64,000 nt of DNA from assembly GCA_028752905.1 (NCBI GenBank), contig JAQNBH010000272.1, positions 186,001 to 250,000 of the forward strand, written 5' to 3'. This DNA comes from Cladorhizidae sp. MBARI D1340-BT2 (lineage: Eukaryota; Porifera; Demospongiae; Poecilosclerida; Cladorhizidae). The notes beneath the pieces are model-generated. The model was given only the letters and a program-made list of their open reading frames with translations, had not been told where the DNA came from and did not search any database. Made by a program: the position numbers and the translations under genes. Below, one piece after another: positions 15,046 to 23,947 of the stretch. Each line of letters opens with the position of its first letter. Within the stretch, counting starts at the first letter, position 1.

Positions 15046-15059
15046 TTTTGGGGGGGAAA
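15046..15059. repeat. Variable T/G/A composite homopolymer tract (reference unit)
   Basis: T4G7A3 here. Other units show T4G6A4, T4G8A2, T5G5A4, T6G5A4, T5G6A4, T5G5A5, T4G5A4 and T3G6A4. The total is usually 14 or 15 bp while the T/G and G/A borders move. The G run of 5-8 bases is the longest G tract of the unit. A single G run per unit cannot form an intramolecular quadruplex. Confidence 0.8.
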
Positions 15060-15093
15060 TGAGAAACATAATATAGACCAAATTAGGGCAAAT

Positions 15094-15278
15094 ATCAAGA
15101 TAGAGAACACATAATGAAACCTATCATTCGAATCATATCAAGTCCATTACAGTGAAGTGTGCAGAATATTATGGATGTTTGATATCAACAGAGAGCACAG
15201 GGAGAGACCTATCTTAATAGCTATATATCAAGTTTATACAGTGAAGTGTGGAGAATCTATGAAGCTAACCTGTTTAGC
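15094..15278. repeat. Reference unit: internal cassette 1 (185 bp)
   Basis: Four modules: alpha1 15094-15136 (43 bp), beta1 15137-15183 (47), gamma1 15184-15226 (43) and delta1 15227-15278 (52). Each starts ATCAAG or ATCAAC. Alpha and gamma share an AGAGAACACAGAGAGA...CCTATCTT theme, while beta and delta share CAGTGAAGTGTG.AGAAT. Alpha1 contains the palindrome ATTCGAAT and the beta1/gamma1 junction holds the 10-bp palindrome TTGATATCAA. Delta1 ends CCTGTTTAGC, whereas delta2 and delta3 end CATGTTTAGC. This is the only cassette with a full-length beta. Confidence 0.92.
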
Positions 15279-15443
15279 ATCAAGATAGAGAACACATAGA
15301 GAAACCTATCTTGTGATTCTATGTATGCAGAATATACGGATGTTTGGTATCAAGAGAGAGAACAGAGAGAGGCCTACCTTTAGAGCTATATATCAAGTCT
15401 ATTCAGTGAAGTGTGGAGAATCTATGAAGCTAACATGTTTAGC
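15279..15443. repeat. Reference unit: internal cassette 2 (165 bp)
   Basis: Alpha2 and a beta2 that has lost about 20 bp of its 5' part fill 15279-15348 (70 bp instead of 90). Gamma2 is at 15349-15391 and delta2 at 15392-15443. Gamma2 has the clearest GA-repeat character. Delta2 ends with the palindrome AACATGTT inside GCTAACATGTTTAGC. This cassette is the one that was duplicated once at 48085-48247. Confidence 0.92.
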
Positions 15444-15616
15444 TCAAGATAGAGAACACTGAGAGATACCTATCTTGCAAGTCCATTACAGTGAAGTGTG
15501 CAGAATATATGGATGTTTGGTATCAAGAGAGAGCACTTAGAGAGTCCTATCTTAATAGCTATACATCAAGTCTATTCAGTGAAGTGTGGATAATCTACGA
15601 AGCTAACATGTTTAGC
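15444..15616. repeat. Reference unit: internal cassette 3 (173 bp)
   Basis: It starts TCAAGATAG, having lost the A and T of the usual module start. Alpha3/beta3 span 15444-15521 (78 bp), with a deletion at the alpha/beta junction (CTTGCAAGTCC). Gamma3 is at 15522-15564 and delta3 at 15565-15616. The most common length polymorphisms of the array sit here: GAGAGATACC/GAGATACC, and ATCAAGAGAGAGCAC versus the 8-bp shorter ATCAACATTAG. The palindromic insertion also sits here. Delta3 carries the GAAG/GAGG dimorphism that tags linked haplotypes. Confidence 0.92.
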
Positions 15617-15746
15617 ATCAAGTAAGAGTACAATTCATAACTGCCCTAATTAACAAGACCAAAGTCCCAGATTTTGTCAACTGATAGAGAAGGCCCTTAT
15701 CTGCAACATGTCAACAGATTATCAATAAATGTGGTGGTTTTTCACT
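15617..15746. repeat. Reference unit: single-copy tail (130 bp)
   Basis: It begins ATCAAGTAAGAGTACA, which looks like a decayed alpha start, so the cassette ladder was probably interrupted here. The rest has no internal copies. Over 71 copies I noticed only three recurrent variable sites: AAGGCCC/AAGACCC, CCCTTATC/CCCTTGTC and ATGTGGTGG/ATGTAGTGG, each confined to particular blocks. With the first ~65 bp of the next head it forms the most conserved stretch of the unit. Confidence 0.9.
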
Positions 15747-15759
15747 GGCAGGCCACCGC
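15731..15759. other. Potential stem-loop across tail/head junction (reference unit)
   Basis: GTGGTGG at 15731-15737 can pair with CCACCGC at 15753-15759 (six Watson-Crick pairs and one G-T pair), enclosing a 15-base loop. It is present in every unit. In units with GTAGTGG one pair is lost with no compensating change, which argues against strong selection on the structure. It is reported as a sequence property only; no function is implied. Confidence 0.45.
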
Positions 15760-17351
15760 TTTGGCAACTGGAAAACGCCAGGAAAGATCGCAAACCTTAC
15801 CACTTCAAATCACCATAACTTGCTAATACTTAGAGTACTCAAAATTTTGGCACGTACAAAAGACAGATAATTAGAAGGGCTATCCGGTGATATAAAAAGT
15901 TTCTTTTTTGGGTAAAGTGTAGAAAAGTTATGAGCTTTACGGCAAAATAACAAGATTTTGGGGGGAAAATGAGAAACATAATATAGACCAAATTAGGGCA
16001 AATATCAAGATAGAGAACACATAATGAAACCTATCATTCGAATCATATCAAGTCCATTACAGTGAAGTGTGCAGAATATTATGGATGTTTGATATCAACA
16101 GAGAGCACAGGGAGAGACCTATCTTAATAGCTATATATCAAGTTTATACAGTGAAGTGTGGAGAATCTATGAAGCTAACCTGTTTAGCATCAAGATAGAG
16201 AACACATAGAGAAACCTATCTTGTGATTCTATGTATGCAGAATATACGGATGTTTGGTATCAAGAGAGAGAACAGAGAGAGGCCTACCTTTAGAGCTATA
16301 TATCAAGTCTATTCAGTGAAGTGTGGAGAATCTATGAAGCTAACATGTTTAGCTCAAGATAGAGAACACTGAGAGATACCTATCTTGCAAGTCCATTACA
16401 GTGAAGTGTGCAGAATATATGGATGTTTGGTATCAAGAGAGAGCACTTAGAGAGTCCTATCTTAATAGCTATACATCAAGTCTATTCAGTGAAGTGTGGA
16501 TAATCTACGAAGCTAACATGTTTAGCATCAAGTAAGAGTACAATTCATAACTGCCCTAATTAACAAGACCAAAGTCCCAGATTTTGTCAACTGATAGAGA
16601 AGGCCCTTATCTGCAACATGTCAACAGATTATCAATAAATGTGGTGGTTTTTCACTGGCAGGCCACCGCTTTGGCAACTGGAAAACGCCAGGAAAGATCG
16701 CAAACCTTACCACTTCAAATCACCATAACTTGCTAATACTTAGAGTACTCAAAATTTTGGCACGTACAAAAGACAGATAATTAGAAGGGCTATCCGGTGA
16801 TATAAAAAATTTCTTTTTTGGGTAAAGTGTAGAAAAGTTATGAGCTTTACGGCAAAATAACAAGATTTTGGGGGGGAAATGAGAAACATAATATATACCA
16901 AATTAGGGCAAATATCAAGATAGAGAACACATAATGAAACCTATCATTCGAATCATATCAAGTCCATTACAGTGAAGTGTGCAGAATATTATGGATGTTT
17001 GATATCAACAGAGAGCACAGGGAGAGACCTATCTTAATAGCTATATATCAAGTTTATACAGTGAAGTGTGGAGAATCTATGAAGCTAACCTGTTTAGCAT
17101 CAAGATAGAGAACACATAGAGAAACCTATCTTGTGATTCTATGTATGCAGAATATACGGATGTTTGGTATCAAGAGAGAGAACAGAGAGAGGCCTACCTT
17201 TAGAGCTATATATCAAGTCTATTCAGTGAAGTGTGGAGAATCTATGAAGCTAACATGTTTAGCTCAAGATAGAGAACACTGAGAGATACCTATCTTGCAA
17301 GTCCATTACAGTGAAGTGTGCAGAATATATGGATGTTTGGTAAAATAACAA

Positions 17352-17379
17352 TAAGTGCTCTCTCAAGAGAGAGCACTTA
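17352..17379. repeat. 28-bp near-perfect palindrome (hairpin insertion), copy 2
   Basis: Same insertion at the same position in the 930-bp unit 16657-17586, exactly 4556 bp after copy 1. The same flanking haplotype (GAGGTGTGG and GTAGTGG, then GGCGCGTAC in the next unit) shows that it spread by duplication of multi-unit blocks rather than by independent events. Confidence 0.93.
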
Positions 17380-17586
17380 GAGAGTCCTATCTTAATAGCT
17401 ATACATCAAGTCTATTCAGTGAGGTGTGGATAATCTACGAAGCTAACATGTTTAGCATCAAGTAAGAGTACAATTCATAACTGCCCTAATTAACAAGACC
17501 AAAGTCCCAGATTTTGTCAACTGATAGAGAAGGCCCTTATCTGCAACATGTCAACAGATTATCAATAAATGTAGTGGTTTTTCACT

Positions 17587-20500
17587 GGCAGGCCACCGCT
17601 TTGGCAACTGGAAAACGCCAGGAAAGATCGCAAACCTTACCACTTCAAATCACCATAACTTGCTAATACTTAGAGTACTCAAAATTTTGGCGCGTACAAA
17701 AGACAGATAATTAGAAGGGCTATCCGATGATATAAAAATTATCTTTTTTGGGTAAAGTGTAGAAAAGTTATGAGCTTTACGGCAAAATAACAAGATTTTT
17801 GGGGGGAAAATGAGAAACATATAGACCAAATTAGGGCAAATATCAAGATAGAGAACACATAATGAAACCTATCATTCGAATCATATCAAGTCCATTACAG
17901 TGAAGTATGCAGAATATTATGGATGTTTGATATCAACAGAGAGCACAGGGAGAGACCTATCTTAATAGCTATATATCAAGTTTATACAGTGAAGTGTGGA
18001 GAATCTATGAAGCTAACCTGTTTAGCATCAAGATAGAGAACACAGAGAAACCTATCTTGTGATTCTATTTATGCAGAATATACGGATGTTTGGTATCAAG
18101 AGAGAGAACAGAGAGAGGCCTACCTTTAGAGCTATATATCAAGTCTATTCAGTGAAGTGTGGAGAATCTATGAAGCTAACATGTTTAGCTCAAGATAGAG
18201 AACACTGAGGTACCTATCTTGCAAGTCCATTACAGTGAAGTGTGCAGAATATATGGATGTTTGGTATCAACATTAGAGAGTCCTATCTTAATAGCTATAC
18301 ATCAAGTCTATTCAGTGAAGTGTGGATAATCTACGAAGCTAACATGTTTAGCATCAAGTAAGAGTACAATTCATAACTGCCCTAATTAACAAGACCAAAG
18401 TCCCAGATTTTGTCAACTGATAGAGAAGGCCCTTATCTGCAACATGTCAACAGATTATCAATAAATGTGGTGGTTTTTCACTGGCAGGCCACCGCTTTGG
18501 CAACTGGAAAACGCCAGGAAAGATCGCAAACCTTACCACTTCAAATCACCATAACTTGCTAATACTTAGAGTACTCAAAATTTTGGCACGTACAAAAGAC
18601 AGATAATTAGAAGGGCTATTCGGTGATATAAAAAATTTCTTTTTGGGGTAAAGTGTAGAAAAGTTATGAGCTTTACGGCAAAATAACAAGATTTTGGGGG
18701 AAAATGAGAAACATAATATAGACCAAATTAGGGCAAATATCAAGATAGAGAACACATAATGAAACCTATCATTCGAATCATATCAAGTCCATTACAGTGA
18801 AGTGTGCAGAATATTATGGATGTTTGATATCAACAGAGAGCACAGGGAGAGACCTATCTTAATAGCTATATATCAAGTTTATACAGTGAAGTGTGGAGAA
18901 TCTATGAAGCTAACCTGTTTAGCATCAAGATAGAGAACACATAGAGAAACCTATCTTGTGATTCTATGTATGCAGAATATACGGATGTTTGGTATCAAGA
19001 GAGAGAACAGAGAGAGGCCTACCTTTAGAGCTATATATCAAGTCTATTCAGTGAAGTGTGGAGAATCTATGAAGCTAACATGTTTAGCTCAAGATAGAGA
19101 ACACTGAGAGATACCTATCTTGCAAGTCCATTACAGTGAAGTGTGCAGAATATATGGATGTTTGGTATCAAGAGAGAGCACTTAGAGAGTCCTATCTTAA
19201 TAGCTATACATCAAGTCTATTCAGTGAAGTGTGGATAATCTACGAAGCTAACATGTTTAGCATCAAGTAAGAGTACAATTCATAACTGCCCTAATTAACA
19301 AGACCAAAGTCCCAGATTTTGTCAACTGATAGAGAAGGCCCTTATCTGCAACATGTCAACAGATTATCAATAAATGTGGTGGTTTTTCACTGGCAGGCCA
19401 CCGCTTTGGCAACTGGAAAACGCCAGGAAAGATCGCAAACCTTACCACTTCAAATCACCATAACTTACTAATACTTAAAGTACTCAAAATTTTGGCACGT
19501 ACAAAAGACAGATAATTAGAAGGGCTATCCGATGATATAAAATTTATCTTTTTTGGGTAAAGTGTAGAAAAGTTATGAGCTTTACGGCAAAATAACAAGA
19601 TTTTGGGGGGGAAATGAGAAACATAATATAGACCAAATTAGGGCAAATATCAAGATGGAGAACACATAATGAAACCTATCATTCGAATCATATCAAGTCC
19701 ATTACAGTGAAGTGTGCAGAATATTATGGATGTTTGATATCAACAGAGAGCACAGGGAGAGACCTATCTTAATAGCTATATATCAAGTTTATACAGTGAA
19801 GTGTGGAGAATCTATGAAGCTAACCTGTTTAGCATCAAGATAGAGAACACATAGAGAAACCTATCTTGTGATTCTATGTATGCAGAATATACGGATGTTT
19901 GGTATCAAGAGAGAGAACAGAGAGAGGCCTACCTTTAGAGCTATATATCAAGTCTATTCAGTGAAGTGTGGAGAATCTATGAAGCTAACATGTTTAGCTC
20001 AAGATAGAGAACACTGAGAGATACCTATCTTGCAAGTCCATTACAGTGAAGTGTGCAGAATATATGGATGTTTGGTATCAAGAGAGAGCACTTAGAGAGT
20101 CCTATCTTAATAGCTATACATCAAGTCTATTCAGTGAAGTGTGGATAATCTACGAAGCTAACATGTTTAGCATCAAGTAAGAGTACAATTCATAACTGCC
20201 CTAATTAACAAGACCAAAGTCCCAGATTTTGTCAACTGATAGAGAAGGCCCTTATCTGCAACATGTCAACAGATTATCAATAAATGTGGTGGTTTTTCAC
20301 TGGCAGGCCACCGCTTTGGCAACTGGAAAACGCCAGGAAAGATCGCAAACCTTACCACTTCAAATCACCATAACTTGCTAATACTTAGAGTACTCAAAAT
20401 TTTGGCACGTACAAAAGACAGATAATTAGAAGGGCTATCCGGTGATATAAAAAATTTCTTTTTTGGGTAAAGTGTAGAAAAGTTATGAGCTTTACGGCAA

Positions 20501-22141
20501 AATAACAAGATTTTGGGGGGAAAATGAGAAACATAATATAGACCAAATTAGGGCAAATATCAAGATAGAGAACACATAATGAAACCTATCATTCGAATCA
20601 TATCAAGTCCATTACAGTGAAGTGTGCAGAATATTATGGATGTTTGATATCAACAGAGAGCACAGGGAGAGACCTATCTTAATAGCTATATATCAAGTTT
20701 ATACAGTGAAGTGTGGAGAATCTATGAAGCTAACCTGTTTAGCATCAAGATAGAGAACACATAGAGAAACCTATCTTGTGATTCTATGTATGCAGAATAT
20801 ACGGATGTTTGGTATCAAGAGAGAGAACAGAGAGAGGCCTACCTTTAGAGCTATATATCAAGTCTATTCAGTGAAGTGTGGAGAATCTATGAAGCTAACA
20901 TGTTTAGCTCAAGATAGAGAACACTGAGAGATACCTATCTTGCAAGTCCATTACAGTGAAGTGTGCAGAATATATGGATGTTTGGTATCAAGAGAGAGCA
21001 CTTAGAGAGTCCTATCTTAATAGCTATACATCAAGTCTATTCAGTGAAGTGTGGATAATCTACGAAGCTAACATGTTTAGCATCAAGTAAGAGTACAATT
21101 CATAACTGCCCTAATTAACAAGACCAAAGTCCCAGATTTTGTCAACTGATAGAGAAGGCCCTTATCTGCAACATGTCAACAGATTATCAATAAATGTGGT
21201 GGTTTTTCACTGGCAGGCCACCGCTTTGGCAACTGGAAAACGCCAGGAAAGATCGCAAACCTTACCACTTCAAATCACCATAACTTGCTAATACTTAGAG
21301 TACTCAAAATTTTGGCACGTACAAAAGACAGATAATTAGAAGGGCTATCCGGTGATATAAAAATTTTCTTTTTTGGGTAAAGTGTAGAAAAGTTATGAGC
21401 TTTACGGCAAAATAACAAGATTTTGGGGGGGAAATGAGAAACATAATATAGACCAAATTAGGGCAAATATCAAGATAGAGAACACATAATGAAACCTATC
21501 ATTCGAATCATATCAAGTCCATTACAGTGAAGTGTGCAGAATATTATGGATGTTTGATATCAACAGAGAGCACAGGGAGAGACCTATCTTAATAGCTATA
21601 TATCAAGTTTATACAGTGAAGTGTGGAGAATCTATGAAGCTAACCTGTTTAGCATCAAGATAGAGAACACATAGAGAAACCTATCTTGTGATTCTATGTA
21701 TGCAGAATATACGGATGTTTGGTATCAAGAGAGAGAACAGAGAGAGGCCTACCTTTAGAGCTATATATCAAGTCTATTCAGTGAAGTGTGGAGAATCTAT
21801 GAAGCTAACATGCTTAGCTCAAGATAGAGAACACTGAGAGATACCTATCTTGCAAGTCCATTACAGTGAAGTGTGCAGAATATATGGATGTTTGGTAAAA
21901 TAACAATAAGTGCTCTCTCAAGAGAGAGCACTTAGAGAGTCCTATCTTAATAGCTATACATCAAGTCTATTCAGTGAGGTGTGGATAATCTACGAAGCTA
22001 ACATGTTTAGCATCAAGTAAGAGTACAATTCATAACTGCCCTAATTAACAAGACCAAAGTCCCAGATTTTGTCAACTGATAGAGAAGGCCCTTATCTGCA
22101 ACATGTCAACAGATTATCAATAAATGTAGTGGTTTTTCACT
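17587..22141. repeat. Five-unit higher-order repeat, copy 2 (4555 bp)
   Basis: Units start at 17587, 18483, 19392, 20302 and 21212, with lengths 896-909-910-910-930. The first and last units match those of copy 1 in their linked marks. The second unit differs from its counterpart (CTTGCTAATAC, TATTCGGTG, and a G run one base shorter), so conversion or substitution has followed duplication. A private ATCAAGATGGAG lies near 19650. Confidence 0.88.
21907..21934. repeat. 28-bp near-perfect palindrome (hairpin insertion), copy 3
   Basis: Third and last copy, 4555 bp after copy 2, in the 930-bp unit 21212-22141. This unit also has a private TAACATGCTTAGC in delta2. The 1-bp spacing difference comes from a shorter homopolymer tract in the unit at 18483. 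Confidence 0.93.
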
Positions 22142-23947
22142 GGCAGGCCACCGCTTTGGCAACTGGAAAACGCCAGGAAAGATCGCAAACCTTACCACTT
22201 CAAATCACCATAACTTGCTAATACTTAGAGTACTCAAAATTTTGGCGCGTACAAAAGACAGATAATTAGTAGGGCTATCCGATGATATAAAAATTATCTT
22301 TTTTGGGTAAAGTGTAGAAAAGTTATGAGCTTTACGGCAAAATAACAAGATTTTTGGGGGAAAAATGAGAAACATATAGACCAAATTAGGGCAAATATCA
22401 AGATAGAGAACACATAATGAAACCTATCATTCGAATCATATCAAGTCCATTACAGTGAAGTATGCAGAATATTATGGATGTTTGATATCAACAGAGAGCA
22501 CAGGGAGAGACCTATCTTAATAGCTATATATCAAGTTTATACAGTGAAGTGTGGAGAATCTATGAAGCTAACCTGTTTAGCATCAAGATAGAGAACACAG
22601 AGAAACCTATCTTGTGATTCTATTTATGCAGAATATACGGATGTTTGGTATCAAGAGAGAGAACAGAGAGAGGCCTACCTTTAGAGCTATATATCAAGTC
22701 TATTCAGTGAAGTGTGGAGAATCTATGAAGCTAACATGTTTAGCTCAAGATAGAGAACACTGAGATACCTATCTTGCAAGTCCATTACAGTGAAGTGTGC
22801 AGAATATATGGATGTTTGGTATCAACATTAGAGAGTCCTATCTTAATAGCTATACATCAAGTCTATTCAGTGAAGTGTGGATAATCTACGAAGCTAACAT
22901 GTTTAGCATCAAGTAAGAGTACAATTCATAACTGCCCTAATTAACAAGACCAAAGTCCCAGATTTTGTCAACTGATAGAGAAGGCCCTTATCTGCAACAT
23001 GTCAACAGATTATCAATAAATGTGGTGGTTTTTCACTGGCAGGCCACCGCTTTGGCAACTGGAAAACGCCAGGAAAGATCGCAAACCTTACCACTTCAAA
23101 TCACCATAACTTGCTAATACTTAGAGTACTCAAAATTTTGGCACGTACAAAAGACAGATAATTAGAAGGGCTATCCGGTGATATAAAAATTTTCTTTTTT
23201 GGGTAAAGTGTAGAAAAGTTATGAGCTTTACGGCAAAATAACAAGATTTTGGGGGGAAAATGAGAAACATAATATAGACCAAATTAGGGCAAATATCAAG
23301 ATAGAGAACACATAATGAAACCTATCATTCGAATCATATCAAGTCCATTACAGTGAAGTGTGCAGAATATTATGGATGTTTGATATCAACAGAGAGCACA
23401 GGGAGAGACCTATCTTAATAGCTATATATCAAGTTTATACAGTGAAGTGTGGAGAATCTATGAAGCTAACCTGTTTAGCATCAAGATAGAGAACACATAG
23501 AGAAACCTATCTTGTGATTCTATGTATGCAGAATATACGGATGTTTGGTATCAAGAGAGAGAACAGAGAGAGGCCTACCTTTAGAGCTATATATCAAGTC
23601 TATTCAGTGAAGTGTGGAGAATCTATGAAGCTAACATGTTTAGCTCAAGATAGAGAACACTGAGAGATACCTATCTTGCAAGTCCATTACAGTGAAGTGT
23701 GCAGAATATATGGATGTTTGGTATCAAGAGAGAGCACTTAGAGAGTCCTATCTTAATAGCTATACATCAAGTCTATTCAGTGAGGTGTGGATAATCTACG
23801 AAGCTAACATGTTTAGCATCAAGTAAGAGTACAATTCATAACTGCCCTAATTAACAAGACCAAAGTCCCAGATTTTGTCAACTGATAGAGAAGGCCCTTA
23901 TCTGCAACATGTCAACAGATTATCAATAAATGTAGTGGTTTTTCACT
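22142..23947. repeat. Two units: start of a third five-unit copy, then switch
   Basis: Unit 22142-23037 (896 bp) has the marks of the first unit of the five-unit repeat (GGCGCGTAC, GTATGC, ACACAGAG, TTTATGC, CATT-type deletion) but with GAGATACC instead of GAGGTACC, plus a private ATTAGTAGGG. Unit 23038-23947 (910 bp) already carries GAGG and GTAGTGG without the palindrome and leads into the dimer family. Confidence 0.8.

Larger units (their letters stand above)
14837..15093. repeat. Reference unit: single-copy head segment (257 bp)
   Basis: The 910-bp unit at 14837-15746 is used here as the reference. Its first 257 bp have no internal copies. The opening ~45 bp are G+C-rich, followed by AT-rich DNA that holds three adjacent homopolymer-type tracts: a 9-bp A/T tract at 14984-14992, T6G3 at 14994-15002, and T4G7A3 at 15046-15059. 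These tracts hold most of the substitution variation between units. An 8-bp palindrome GAGTACTC lies near 14934. The 3-bp ATA indel separating 910-bp from 907-bp units lies near 15070. On the minus strand this segment gives the longest, still short, open frames of the window; nothing supports their being translated. Confidence 0.9.
13031..17586. repeat. Five-unit higher-order repeat, copy 1 (4556 bp)
   Basis: Units start at 13031, 13927, 14837, 15747 and 16657, with lengths 896-910-910-910-930. The first unit carries the linked set GGCGCGTAC, CCGATG, ACATATAG, ACACAGAG, TTTATGC, GAGGTACC and the CATT-type deletion. The second and third have CTTACTAATACTTAAAG and AAAAATATT. The last has the palindromic insertion and GAGG/GTAGTGG. 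The next block repeats the length pattern and the first- and last-unit marks. Confidence 0.88.

Noticed and set aside
15046..15059. G run as a G-quadruplex
   Set aside because: There is only one G run of 5-8 bases per unit; the next lies about 900 bp away.
15083..15093. TTAGGG in CAAATTAGGGCAAAT as telomere-like repeat
   Set aside because: There is a single hexamer per unit and never a tandem copy, so it is expected by chance.
15127..15134. TTCGAATC resembling the core of a Pol III B box (tRNA T-loop)
   Set aside because: The flanks do not match the B-box consensus, no A box lies at a usual distance (the nearest loosely similar TGGCAACTGG is ~275 bp upstream), and no cloverleaf can be drawn.
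15126..15142. Possible CENP-B box at ATTCGAATCATATCAAG
   Set aside because: The TTCG half and the central A match, but the essential CGGG half is TCAA, so the motif is not present.
15670..15690. Hammerhead-ribozyme-like core (CTGATAGAGAAGG), considered because some satellites encode ribozymes
   Set aside because: The conserved CUGANGA core is not met (CTGATAG), and no GAAA partner or helices of the right geometry were found on either strand.
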